Shown here piece by piece: positions 8,237 through 15,203 of a DNA stretch of 22,803 bases (position 1 is its first letter; every line of letters begins with the position of its first letter). Origin of the DNA: Porticoccaceae bacterium. GTDB taxonomy: Bacteria > Pseudomonadota > Gammaproteobacteria > Pseudomonadales > Porticoccaceae. The position numbers were made by a program, and so were the translations under genes. The notes under the pieces were generated by a model. The model searched no databases, was not told where the DNA came from, and worked only from the letters and a program-made list of their open reading frames with translations. The stretch spans positions 1 to 22,803 of the forward strand of contig JALNZZ010000016.1 in the NCBI GenBank assembly GCA_023229065.1, given 5' to 3'.

Positions 8237-8603
8237 CTCTGCTATTTCTATCTCTGTGCAGACCCGTTATCTGAAGGAACAGTCTCACCCTGCACAACCC
8301 CTCTACGCCTTTGCCTACCACATCACTATTCACAATCAGGGCAAGGAGACAGTGACACTGCTCACACGCCACTGGATCATTACGGACAGCGATGGCAAAC
8401 GCCAGGAGGTACAAGGCGAGGGGGTGGTAGGCCAGCAACCCACTTTGGCTCCCGGTGAGAGCTTTGATTACAGCAGCGGCGCCACGCTAAAAACCCCGGT
8501 GGGCACCATGGAAGGCTCCTACGGTATGGTGACTCTGGACGGTACAGCTTTTAACGCCGCCATCCCGCCCTTTTTGCTCGCCGTGCCCGGTAGCATCAAC
8601 TGA
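8220..8603 (+). CDS. apaG: ApaG (DUF525) domain protein
   Basis: The 127-residue protein matches ApaG along its length. YAFAYHITIHNQG (28-40), RHWIITDSDG (50-59), VQGEGVVGQQPTLAPGE (63-79) and TPVGTMEGSYGM (91-102) define the fibronectin-III-like fold. Its biochemical role is not settled; in E. coli it sits next to apaH. Two starts are possible, ATG at 8220 (17 bases of overlap with rsmA) and ATG at 8229 (8 bases of overlap), giving 127 or 124 residues against 125 in E. coli. Neither has a strong ribosome site, consistent with coupling. The stop overlaps the apaH start by one base (TGATG). Confidence 0.94.
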   Translation: MPNMPDSAISISVQTRYLKEQSHPAQPLYAFAYHITIHNQGKETVTLLTRHWIITDSDGKRQEVQGEGVVGQQPTLAPGESFDYSSGATLKTPVGTMEGSYGMVTLDGTAFNAAIPPFLLAVPGSIN

Positions 8604-9418
8604 TGACTGTCTATGTCGTGGGCGACATCCAGGGCTGCCTGTCCTGCCTGGAGCGGTTGTTGGACAGCTGTGGCTTTCAAGCCGGACGCGATCAGTTGTG
8701 GGCGGTCGGCGACCTGGTCAATCGCGGCCCGCAGTCTCTTGAGACATTGCGCTTCTGTAAATCGCTGGGAGACAACTTCCGCACCGTGCTAGGCAATCAC
8801 GACCTGCACCTGCTGGCGGTGGCCAGAGGACACCGCTCGCCCTCGCACAAGGATACTCTGGCAGACATTCTCAACGCCCCAGATCGCGACAGCCTGCTGG
8901 AATGGCTCCGCCATCAGCCTCTGGCCTTCAGTGACCATGGTTTCACCGTCGTACACGCAGGTATTCCACCCCAATGGTCTATCCGCAAAGCCCTTAAAAA
9001 AGCTGCGGAAGTGGAAGCTATTCTGCACAGCGAACAGCCCGGGAAGTTGCTGGGCACCATGTACGGCAATCAACCAGAGCGTTGGGACGGGTCACTGGAA
9101 GGCCCTGCACGGTGGCGCATCATTACGAATTATTTAACACGCATGCGCTTTTGTGATGGCAATGGACGACTCGAACTTCAGAGTAAAGCAGGCCCCAGCA
9201 ATGCGCCCAAGGGGTTCGCTCCCTGGTTCAGCCACACCCATCGCAAGACCGCTACAGACAATATTATTTTTGGCCACTGGGCGGCTCTCAATGGTCAGCT
9301 GCGCCAGCCCCACCTGTTTCCCCTCGATACTGGTTGTGTGTGGGGCGGCAGGCTCCGGCTGATGCGTCTCGACGACGCTCGCTTTCATCATGTGCACTGC
9401 GGGACAGTTCCCGAGTAA
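8603..9418 (+). CDS. apaH: Symmetrical bis(5'-nucleosyl)-tetraphosphatase ApaH
   Basis: The 271-residue protein is a calcineurin-like metallophosphoesterase. GDIQGC (7-12), GDLVNRGP (36-43), GNHDLHLLA (64-72) and VVHAGIPP (116-123) are the metal-binding motifs in order, and IIFGHWAALNG near residue 231 carries a later histidine motif. ApaH splits Ap4A into two ADP and, in E. coli, also removes Np4 caps from RNA. The first motif has Gln10 where E. coli ApaH has His; I recall the same GDxQG form in Pseudomonas ApaH, so activity is probably kept. It is the last gene of the lptD cluster and ends 3 bases before the shared terminator. Confidence 0.96.
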   Translation: MTVYVVGDIQGCLSCLERLLDSCGFQAGRDQLWAVGDLVNRGPQSLETLRFCKSLGDNFRTVLGNHDLHLLAVARGHRSPSHKDTLADILNAPDRDSLLEWLRHQPLAFSDHGFTVVHAGIPPQWSIRKALKKAAEVEAILHSEQPGKLLGTMYGNQPERWDGSLEGPARWRIITNYLTRMRFCDGNGRLELQSKAGPSNAPKGFAPWFSHTHRKTATDNIIFGHWAALNGQLRQPHLFPLDTGCVWGGRLRLMRLDDARFHHVHCGTVPE

Positions 9419-9421
9419 CAA

Positions 9422-9447
9422 AAAAGCCAGGGCGAACCCTGGCTTTT
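9422..9447. terminator. Bidirectional intrinsic terminator between apaH and rplQ
   Basis: GCCAGGG (9426-9432) pairs with CCCTGGC (9437-9443) around a CGAA loop, extended by A4/T4 to an 11-bp stem. Read rightward it ends in TTTT, and read leftward in six T (9425-9420), so it should serve both strands, more strongly for the ribosomal operon. It lies 3 bases after the apaH stop and 25 bases after the rplQ stop, the only gap between these converging genes. Confidence 0.93.
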
Positions 9448-9472
9448 CTCTAGCAGCTTCCGCTACCGGTGA

Positions 9473-9865
9473 TCACTCAGCCTCAACAACGGCCTCGTCA
9501 CCAGCGGCTGGACGATCCACCAGCTCAACATAAGCCATCGGTGCATTATCACCAGCGCGGTAACCGCACTTGAGAATGCGGATGTAACCGCCGGGACGCT
9601 GGTCATAACGCGGCCCCAACTCAGTAAACAGCTTGCCCACGGCTTGCTTGCTGCGCAGGCGGTCAAACGCCAAACGGCGATTGGCCACGCTATCTGCCTT
9701 GGCCAGGGTAATCAGGGGCTCAGCAAAAGTGCGCAGCTCCTTAGCCTTAGGCAGGGTTGTCTTGATAACTTCGTGCTCCACCAAAGAAGCGGTCATGTTA
9801 CGGAACATGGCGCGGCGGTGTGCACTGGTTTTGTTCAGTTTGCGACCACTGTATCGATGACGCAT
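9473..9865 (-). CDS. rplQ: 50S ribosomal protein L17
   Basis: The 130-residue protein opens with MRHRYSGRKLNKTSAHRRAM, the invariant L17 N-terminus, and continues with FRNMTASLVEHEVIKTTLPKA-type family sequence. YIRILKCGYRAGDNAPMAYVELVD (about residues 94-117) forms the conserved C-terminal strand region, followed by a short acidic tail (AAGDEAVVEAE). L17 sits near the polypeptide exit tunnel on the 50S solvent face. It is the last gene of the alpha block, 65 bases after rpoA, with AAGGA before ATG, and transcription should end at the hairpin 25 bases downstream. Confidence 0.98.
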   Translation of the reverse strand: MRHRYSGRKLNKTSAHRRAMFRNMTASLVEHEVIKTTLPKAKELRTFAEPLITLAKADSVANRRLAFDRLRSKQAVGKLFTELGPRYDQRPGGYIRILKCGYRAGDNAPMAYVELVDRPAAGDEAVVEAE

Positions 9866-9885
9866 AGCTATAATTCCTTAAACGG

Positions 9886-9900
9886 TTGCTGTCACAGCAA
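9886..9900 (-). repeat. Intercistronic hairpin between rpoA and rplQ
   Basis: TTGCTG (9886-9891) and CAGCAA (9895-9900) form a 6-bp inverted repeat with a 3-base loop, about 20 bases before the rplQ start. A second, 4-bp GC stem (CGCC 9915-9918, GGCG 9923-9926) lies just after the rpoA stop. Neither has a T-tract, so they are not terminators. They could stabilise mRNA ends or tune the rpoA:rplQ ratio, but this is inference. Confidence 0.4.
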
Positions 9901-9930
9901 TGTTTCTAATCAGCCGCCAACCGGCGACCA

Positions 9931-10929
9931 TCAAGCGTTTTCCGTATCCTTGCGGAGGCTGGCTGGGGGCCAGTTCTCAAGCCGCATACCGAGGGACAGG
10001 CCGCGGGAAGCAAGCACGTCCTTGATCTCGGTAAGGGATTTTTTGCCGAGGTTTGGCGTCTTGAGCAGTTCCACCTCGGTGCGCTGGATCAGGTCGCCAA
10101 TATAGTAAATGCTCTCTGCCTTGAGGCAGTTGGCAGAGCGCACGGTAAGTTCCAGATCATCGACAGGGCGCAGCAGAATCGGATCGACTTCATCGTCCTT
10201 CTTCTCGGGCTCACTGCGCTGTTCGCTTTCCAGATCAACAAAAACCGCCAACTGCTGCTGCAGGATGGTAGCAGCACGACGAATGGCCTCTTCGGGATCA
10301 ATGGTGCCATTGGTCTCGATGTCGAGGATCAGCTTGTCCAGGTCAGTACGCTGCTCTACCCGGGCACTGTCGACCACATAGGCTACACGCATCACCGGGC
10401 TGAAGCTGGCGTCGAGGTGCAGGCGACCGATGGAGCGAGTTTCATCATCGTCGCTGAAACGGCTGTCGGCAGGCTGATAGCCGCGACCACGCTGTACCTT
10501 GAGTCGCATCTCGAGCTGGGTATTGCCAGTAATGGTGGCAATGACGTGCTCAGGATTGCGGATCTCGATGCTGCTATCGTGCTGAATATCACCAGCAGTA
10601 ACAACAGCCGGACCTTTGACACTCAGGGTCACCTCGGTCTCTTCCTTGCCGTGCATCACGATGGCGACGCCCTTGAGGTTCAGCAGCAGGTCGATAACAT
10701 CTTCCTGCACGCCTTCAATGGTGCTGTACTCATGCTCGACACCCTCGATCTCGGCCTCCACGATGGAGTAGCCGGGCATGGAGGAGAGCAGGATACGGCG
10801 CAGCGCATTGCCGAGCGTATGGCCGAAACCCCTTTCCAAAGGTTCAAGAACCACTTTTGCCCGGTTGTTGCCCAGCTGGGTCACATCGATGGTACGGGGT
10901 GTAAGAAGTTCTGTCGCTAAAGTCTGCAT
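9931..10929 (-). CDS. rpoA: DNA-directed RNA polymerase subunit alpha
   Basis: The 332-residue protein has both alpha domains. The N-terminal dimerisation domain includes LERGFGHTLGNALRRILLSS (31-50), the invariant helix that contacts beta and beta-prime. A charged linker (about 236-250, SEQRSEPEKKDDEVD) follows. The C-terminal domain LTVRSANCLKAE (261-272) to LGMRLENWPP (313-322) has R264, equivalent to E. coli R265, which binds UP-element DNA. Alpha nucleates polymerase assembly and receives many activators. The gene lies in the usual alpha-operon place between rpsD (54 bases) and rplQ (65 bases), with AGGT before ATG. A short LRKDTENA tail is the only variable part. Confidence 0.99.
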   Translation of the reverse strand: MQTLATELLTPRTIDVTQLGNNRAKVVLEPLERGFGHTLGNALRRILLSSMPGYSIVEAEIEGVEHEYSTIEGVQEDVIDLLLNLKGVAIVMHGKEETEVTLSVKGPAVVTAGDIQHDSSIEIRNPEHVIATITGNTQLEMRLKVQRGRGYQPADSRFSDDDETRSIGRLHLDASFSPVMRVAYVVDSARVEQRTDLDKLILDIETNGTIDPEEAIRRAATILQQQLAVFVDLESEQRSEPEKKDDEVDPILLRPVDDLELTVRSANCLKAESIYYIGDLIQRTEVELLKTPNLGKKSLTEIKDVLASRGLSLGMRLENWPPASLRKDTENA

Positions 10930-10983
10930 ACGGATACCTGTGGTAAGCCTGACAAATGCCGGTTGCTCGTACTCAACTCAAAC

Positions 10984-11604
10984 TTACTTCGAGTAAAGCT
11001 CTACGATAAGGTTCTCGTTGATGTCGCTGGACAGTTCGCTTCTGTCTGGAGCGCGCTTGAAGACGCCTGTCAGCTTGCCAGCATCCACTTCAACCCAATC
11101 GACGGAGCCGCGCTGAGTAGCCAGCTGAACGGCGGACTGAATACGCAGCTGCTTCTTGGCCTTATCCCGTACATTCACCTCGTCACCCGCTTGCAGCTGG
11201 TAGGAGGGGATAGTTACTTTCTGCCCATTCACCTGGATGGAGCCATGCGCCACCAGCTGACGCGCTTCAGCGCGGGTAGAACCGTAACCCATGCGGTAAA
11301 CCACATTGTCCAGGCGGCACTCCAGCAGAGAGAGCAGGTTCTCACCTGTAGCACCCTTGCTGCGAGCTGCTTTCTTGTAGTAGTTGCGAAACTGCTTTTC
11401 GAGAACGCCGTAAAGGCGCCGTACTTTCTGCTTCTCGCGCAGCTGTACACCATAGTCGGAAAGACGACCGCGACGCTGGCCGTGCTGCCCCGGCGCGCTC
11501 TCGGCGCGGCACTTGGACTCCAGCGGACGGATGCCGCTCTTGAGGAACAAGTCAGTTCCTTCACGACGCGACAGCTTGCAAGTAGGACCTAAATATCTGG
11601 CCAT
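10984..11604 (-). CDS. rpsD: 30S ribosomal protein S4
   Basis: The 206-residue length equals that of E. coli S4. MARYLGPTCKLSRREGTDLF opens the protein, APGQHGQRRGRLSDYGVQLREKQK is the rRNA-contact region, and an S4 RNA-binding domain spans about residues 95-160 (CRLDNVVYRMGYGSTRAEARQL). It ends SSDINENLIVELYSK as in E. coli. S4 nucleates 30S assembly on the 16S 5' domain and in E. coli represses the alpha operon by binding a pseudoknot in its leader. A comparable structured leader is present upstream of rpsM here. Only two N-terminal cysteines are present (C9, C32), so this is the zinc-free form. GAGGAA precedes the start. Confidence 0.99.
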   Translation of the reverse strand: MARYLGPTCKLSRREGTDLFLKSGIRPLESKCRAESAPGQHGQRRGRLSDYGVQLREKQKVRRLYGVLEKQFRNYYKKAARSKGATGENLLSLLECRLDNVVYRMGYGSTRAEARQLVAHGSIQVNGQKVTIPSYQLQAGDEVNVRDKAKKQLRIQSAVQLATQRGSVDWVEVDAGKLTGVFKRAPDRSELSSDINENLIVELYSK

Positions 11605-11619
11605 GAATTCTGTTCCTCG

Positions 11620-12012
11620 TTATACGCGGCGTTTCTTGGACGGGCGGCAGCCATTGTGCGGGATCGGCGTCACGTCGGTGATATTGGTAATCTTGAAGCC
11701 GGCGTTGTTCAGGGCCCGCACTGCAGACTCACGACCGGGGCCAGGACCTTTCACCTGGACGTCCAAGTTTTTCAGACCATACTCTTGCGCGGCAACACCG
11801 GCTTTCTCCGCCGCTACCTGAGCAGCAAAAGGCGTGCTCTTGCGCGAGCCACGGAAACCGGAGCCACCAGAAGTCGCCCAACTCAGAGCATTGCCCTGCC
11901 GGTCTGTAATGGTGATGATGGTGTTGTTGAAGGAGGCATGGACATGCGCGATGCCGTCAACAACAGTACGTTTCGCTTTTTTGCGAGCCGTTTTTGCGGG
12001 GGTCTTGGCCAT
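11620..12012 (-). CDS. rpsK: 30S ribosomal protein S11
   Basis: From ATG at 12012 the protein has 130 residues beginning MAKTPAKTARKKAKRTVVDG. HVHASFNNTIITITDRQGNA, TSGGSGFRGSRKSTPFAAQ and the C-terminus HNGCRPSKKRRV are S11 hallmarks; the NG pair in HNG is the site converted to isoaspartate in E. coli S11. S11 lines the platform of the 30S subunit near the mRNA exit and E site. The frame extends 7 codons further upstream, but AGGT six or so bases before 12012 and the family N-terminus favour this start. It is 15 bases before rpsD. Confidence 0.98.
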   Translation of the reverse strand: MAKTPAKTARKKAKRTVVDGIAHVHASFNNTIITITDRQGNALSWATSGGSGFRGSRKSTPFAAQVAAEKAGVAAQEYGLKNLDVQVKGPGPGRESAVRALNNAGFKITNITDVTPIPHNGCRPSKKRRV

Positions 12013-12035
12013 ATGATTACCTGGTTCACTCAACT

Positions 12036-12051
12036 TGCCAGCACGCTGGCA
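12036..12051 (-). repeat. Intercistronic hairpin between rpsM and rpsK
   Basis: TGCCAG (12036-12041) and CTGGCA (12046-12051) form a perfect stem around CACG, five bases after the rpsM stop and about 24 bases before the rpsK start. There is no T-tract, so transcription should pass through. It may block 3' exonucleases or modulate rpsK translation; its position is seen, its role is inferred. Confidence 0.5.
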
Positions 12052-12056
12052 TCAGA

Positions 12057-12413
12057 TTAACGCTTGATAGGCTTGCGGGGGCCCTTGCGGGTCCGGGCAT
12101 TGGTCTTGGTGCGCTGACCGCGAAGAGGCAGGCCCCTGCGGTGACGCAGGCCGCGATAGCAACCCAGGTCCATCAGACGCTTGACGCTCATGTTCACTTC
12201 CCGGCGCAGGTCGCCTTCCACCAGACGCTTGCCGACCTCGTTACGGACGGTATCCAGCTGCTCTTCAGTGAGGGCAGAAATCTTGGTGTCTTCGGCAATG
12301 CCGGCAGCGGCACAAATCTGCTTGGCCGTGGTGCGACCGATTCCGTAAACATAGGTGAGGGAAATCACCGCATGTTTGTTATCAGGGATATTGACGCCGG
12401 AAATACGGGCCAT
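12057..12413 (-). CDS. rpsM: 30S ribosomal protein S13
   Basis: The 118-residue protein has MARISGVNIPDNKHAVISLT at the N-terminus, a helix-two-turn-helix region around YVYGIGRTTAKQIC (about 22-35), and the basic C-terminal tail RTKTNARTRKGPRKPIKR that reaches toward the P-site tRNA. S13 sits in the 30S head, pairs with S19 and bridges to L5. It is the first gene of the alpha block, preceded by GAGGT and a structured leader with its own promoter. Confidence 0.99.
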   Translation of the reverse strand: MARISGVNIPDNKHAVISLTYVYGIGRTTAKQICAAAGIAEDTKISALTEEQLDTVRNEVGKRLVEGDLRREVNMSVKRLMDLGCYRGLRHRRGLPLRGQRTKTNARTRKGPRKPIKR

Positions 12414-12501
12414 TCGTTTTACCTCAATTGTTTACTGTTTCTGCTTTCTTGGCATGCTTGGCTAGCAGGCCGCCGCAGGTTCACCAAGGGGTGAAAAAAG
12501 G
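12414..12501 (-). promoter_or_regulatory. Alpha-operon leader with hairpin, candidate S4 autoregulatory site
   Basis: From the predicted start near 12501 to the rpsM ATG is an 88-base leader. It opens with U-rich sequence and a hairpin, UUCACC/GGUGAA with a CCUU loop (12480-12495). Two copies of GCCAAG follow (12457-12462 and 12448-12453, read on the minus strand), each able to pair with CUUGG of the hairpin loop and 3' arm. This pseudoknot-like arrangement resembles in principle the nested pseudoknot bound by S4 in the E. coli alpha leader. The pairing is seen in sequence; S4 binding is inferred. Confidence 0.45.
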
Positions 12502-12507
12502 CGGACG

Positions 12508-12536
12508 ATGATAGCCTTAAAAGCACCACAAATCAA
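12508..12536 (-). promoter_or_regulatory. Sigma70-type promoter of the alpha block (P-alpha)
   Basis: On the minus strand, -35 TTGATT (12536-12531) and -10 TATCAT (12513-12508) are separated by exactly 17 bases. They sit between rpmJ and rpsM, where E. coli has its alpha-operon promoter. Start of transcription is expected near 12501. A 6-bp hairpin AATCGC/GCGATT (12535-12551) at the end of rpmJ overlaps the -35; it lacks a T-tract. Confidence 0.7.
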
Positions 12537-12549
12537 TCGCCAAAAGCGA

Positions 12550-12666
12550 TTATCCCTGCCGCTGCTTGTGGCGGGGCTCAACTTTGCAGATCACTCGCAG
12601 GGCGCCCTTGCGCTTGATGATCTTGCAGTTGCGGCAAATTTTCTTTACAGATGCACGAACTTTCAT
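12550..12666 (-). CDS. rpmJ: 50S ribosomal protein L36
   Basis: Minus-strand ATG at 12666 to TAA at 12550 encodes 38 residues that start MKVRASVKKICRNC and end HKQRQG. C11, C14, C27 and H33 form the CxxC-x12-C-x5-H zinc ribbon of the zinc-containing L36 type. L36 stabilises 23S rRNA folding near helices 89-97 of the large subunit. GAGGTGAT is a strong ribosome site. The gene begins 18 bases after the secY stop, its normal place at the end of the spc block. Confidence 0.98.
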   Translation of the reverse strand: MKVRASVKKICRNCKIIKRKGALRVICKVEPRHKQRQG

Positions 12667-12684
12667 TGAATATCACCTCGAGAA

Positions 12685-14016
12685 CTAGCGGAGTCCACCG
12701 CCATAACCTTTCAGATTCGCCTTCTTCATCAGCGAGTCATACTGCTGAGACATCAGATGCGATTGCACCTGCGCCATAAAGTCCATGGTCACGACCACGG
12801 CAATCAACAACGATGTACCACCAAGGTAAAACGGGACATTGAAGTACACATTGAGAAACTGCGGCATCAAGCAGACGGCGGTCATGTACAGGGAGCCCAC
12901 TACAGTGAGTTTGGTGACCACGCTGTCAATGTACTTGGAAGTCTGCTCTCCAGGGCGGATGCCCGGAAGATAAGCACCACCCTTTTTAAGGTTGTCGGCG
13001 ATCTCCCGCGGGTTAAACATCAGCGCTGTATAGAAGAAACAGAAGAAAATAATCATTACCGCAAACAGCAGCACATGAAGCGGCTGGCCTGGCCCTAATA
13101 GCAGGGCAATATCCTGCAGGAAGTCCGGCGCATCACTGCCCTGACCAAACCAGGTGGCAATAGTCGAAGGGAACAGCAACAGGCTGCTGGCAAAAATGGC
13201 CGGGATGACGCCCGCCATATTGACCTTGAGGGGCAAGTGGCTCTGCTGGGCGCCACCATAGGCACGGCGACCTTGCTGGCGCTGTGCATAATTCACTGTA
13301 ATGCGACGCTGGCCACGCTCGACAAAGACTACAAAATAGACAATCGCGATCGCCAGAACAGCAATTACCAGTACCGCGAGAATGTGCAGGTCACCTTGGC
13401 GAGCCGACTCAAAGGCCTGACCGACGGCGCTGGGAAGACCCGCCACAATACCGGCGAAAATCAGCATGGAAATCCCGTTGCCAATTCCCCTCTCGGTGAT
13501 CTGCTCACCCAGCCACATCATGAACATGGCGCCGGTCACAAGAGAGACAACAGAAATCAGATAAAAAGAAAAGTCAGTCAGATAGGCCAGGCCTTGACCT
13601 GCCAACCCCACGGACATACCGACACCTTGCACCAGTGCCAATACTAAAGTGCCGTAGCGAGTGTATTGAGTGATTTTACGTCGCCCCGCTTCACCCTCTT
13701 TTTTCAGCTGTTCCAGAGAAGGCGTCACCGCCGTCAACATCTGCATAATAATAGAGGCAGAGATATACGGCATGATGCCCAGGGCGAGGATACTCATCCG
13801 CTCCAGGGCACCACCGGAAAACATGTTGAACAAGCCAAGGATAGTGCCCTGGTTCTGGTTGAACAGATGCGCCAGGCGATCAGGATCGATACCTGGTACC
13901 GGGATATGGGTACCAATACGGTAGATAATGATCGCGAGCAGCAAAAAGCGAAGGCGAGCCCAAAGCTCGCCCAAACCCTTTCCAGCGCCCGTTGGCAGAG
14001 TACCTGTCTTGGCCAT
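12685..14016 (-). CDS. secY: Preprotein translocase subunit SecY
   Basis: The 443-residue inner-membrane protein has about ten hydrophobic segments. The first is RFLLLAIIIYRIG (about residues 23-35), followed by HIPVPGIDP and a plug region (FNMFSGGALERMSILALGIM, about 63-82). The cytosolic loop with YAQRQQGRRAYGGAQQSHLP (about 241-260) binds SecA and ribosomes in the family. NPREIADNLKKGGAYLPGIR is the later conserved cytosolic loop. SecY is the protein-conducting channel of SecYEG, used here for instance by LptD and SurA precursors. It follows rplO by 12 bases, as in the E. coli spc operon. The ribosome site is weak (GGAT), suggesting coupling. Confidence 0.98.
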   Translation of the reverse strand: MAKTGTLPTGAGKGLGELWARLRFLLLAIIIYRIGTHIPVPGIDPDRLAHLFNQNQGTILGLFNMFSGGALERMSILALGIMPYISASIIMQMLTAVTPSLEQLKKEGEAGRRKITQYTRYGTLVLALVQGVGMSVGLAGQGLAYLTDFSFYLISVVSLVTGAMFMMWLGEQITERGIGNGISMLIFAGIVAGLPSAVGQAFESARQGDLHILAVLVIAVLAIAIVYFVVFVERGQRRITVNYAQRQQGRRAYGGAQQSHLPLKVNMAGVIPAIFASSLLLFPSTIATWFGQGSDAPDFLQDIALLLGPGQPLHVLLFAVMIIFFCFFYTALMFNPREIADNLKKGGAYLPGIRPGEQTSKYIDSVVTKLTVVGSLYMTAVCLMPQFLNVYFNVPFYLGGTSLLIAVVVTMDFMAQVQSHLMSQQYDSLMKKANLKGYGGGLR

Positions 14017-14028
14017 TCGCTGTATCCG

Positions 14029-14463
14029 TTATTCCTCGACCTTGCCGCCAGCAGCTTCGATTGCAGCTCTGGCACCTTTGGTCACTGCCAGACCCTTAAC
14101 GGTCACGGCGCGGGTCAGCTCACCAGAGAGAAACACTTTGGCGCGCTGGATATTAGTGGTAATCAAACCGGCAGCACGGAGCGCCGCCAGATCGGCTACG
14201 TCACCTTCGATCGCATTCAGTTCACCGAGACGGATCTCGGCACTGACCAATGCAATACGCGAGGTAAAGCCAAACTTGGGCAGGCGCTTCTGCAAGGGCA
14301 TCTGACCACCCTCGAAGCCTGGACGTACACGGCCCCCGGAGCGGGACTTCTGACCCTTGTGGCCATGTCCGCCAGTCTTGCCAAGACCGCTGCCGACACC
14401 GCGTCCAAGGCGCTTGCCTTCTTTGATCCGGCCAGGGGCGGGACTCAGTGTGTTGAGACGCAT
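14029..14463 (-). CDS. rplO: 50S ribosomal protein L15
   Basis: From ATG at 14463 the protein has 144 residues, the same as E. coli. MRLNTLSPAPGRIKEGKRLG, GSGLGKTGGHGHKGQKSRSG and RPGFEGGQMPLQKRLPKFG are the extended glycine- and arginine-rich N-terminal region that threads into 23S rRNA. VTKGARAAIEAAGGKVEE is the globular C-terminus. L15 acts late in 50S assembly. A GTG two codons upstream at 14469 would overlap the rpmD stop; the ATG with AGGGAG upstream and the family N-terminus is preferred. Confidence 0.98.
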   Translation of the reverse strand: MRLNTLSPAPGRIKEGKRLGRGVGSGLGKTGGHGHKGQKSRSGGRVRPGFEGGQMPLQKRLPKFGFTSRIALVSAEIRLGELNAIEGDVADLAALRAAGLITTNIQRAKVFLSGELTRAVTVKGLAVTKGARAAIEAAGGKVEE

Positions 14464-14465
14464 GA

Positions 14466-14654
14466 TCACTCTCCCTCTACCTTAACCATGTAATTGACGC
14501 GATTGATCATGCCGCGCACGGACGCGGTATCCTCAACCTCTACAGTGTGACCGATACGGCGCAAGCCGAGGCCTGCCACACAAGCCTTATGTGCTGCCAG
14601 ACGACCATTGACACTGCGCGTCTGGGTAACCTTAATTTTCTTTGCGTTCGTCAT
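14466..14654 (-). CDS. rpmD: 50S ribosomal protein L30
   Basis: From ATG at 14654 the protein has 62 residues, MTNAKKIKVTQTRSVNGRLA onward, with HKACVAGLGLRRIGHTVEVED as the family core. L30 binds 23S rRNA domain II near 5S rRNA. The open frame extends 11 codons upstream toward the rpsE stop, but that part (MKSGPSDRNQA) does not fit the family, and CAGGA lies ahead of 14654. The stop TGA is followed after two bases by the rplO ATG. Confidence 0.97.
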   Translation of the reverse strand: MTNAKKIKVTQTRSVNGRLAAHKACVAGLGLRRIGHTVEVEDTASVRGMINRVNYMVKVEGE

Positions 14655-14683
14655 TGCCTGATTCCTGTCGCTTGGGCCGGACT

Positions 14684-15193
14684 TCAACCCAGAATCTCTT
14701 CAACCGACTTGCCACGCTTGGCTGCAACGGCCTCGGGAGACTGGATGCCCTTGAGGGCATTGAAGGTAGCGCGGACCACGTTCACCGGATTGGTGGAGCC
14801 GTAGCACTTGGCCAGTACGTTCTGGACACCCGCCAGCTCCAGCACAGAGCGCATGGCACCACCGGCGATAACACCCGTACCCTCGGAAGCCGGCTGCATG
14901 AACACCTTGGAGGCGCCATGGTTGGCCTTGACCGGATACTGAATAGTGGTGCCATTGAGATCGACATCGATCATGTTGCGACGCGCGGCTTCCATCGCTT
15001 TCTGGATGGCCTGGGGCACTTCACGAGCCTTGCCACGACCGAAACCGACGCGGCCCTTGCCATCACCCACAACGGTAAGTGCAGTGAAAGCAAAGATGCG
15101 GCCACCTTTTACCGTCTTGGCGACGCGGTTCACCTGGACGAGCTTTTCCTGCAGCCCTTCGTTTGGATCTACTTCTCTTGGATTGTTAGCCAT
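14684..15193 (-). CDS. rpsE: 30S ribosomal protein S5
   Basis: The 169-residue protein has the double-stranded RNA-binding-like S5 N-domain, LVQVNRVAKTVKGGRIFAFT (about 18-37), whose VKGG loop is where spectinomycin-resistance changes arise in E. coli. GDGKGRVGFGRGKAREVPQA and the C-domain FMQPASEGTGVIAGGAMRSV follow. It ends AAKRGKSVEEILG like E. coli. S5 shapes the mRNA entry region and decoding fidelity. It starts 10 bases after the rplR stop with AAAGG upstream. Confidence 0.99.
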   Translation of the reverse strand: MANNPREVDPNEGLQEKLVQVNRVAKTVKGGRIFAFTALTVVGDGKGRVGFGRGKAREVPQAIQKAMEAARRNMIDVDLNGTTIQYPVKANHGASKVFMQPASEGTGVIAGGAMRSVLELAGVQNVLAKCYGSTNPVNVVRATFNALKGIQSPEAVAAKRGKSVEEILG

Positions 15194-15203
15194 GATTCAA
15201 CCT

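Noticed and set aside
13666..14493. 275-codon plus-strand open frame opposite secY/rplO
   Set aside because: Fully antisense to two conserved genes; the protein has no recognisable features.
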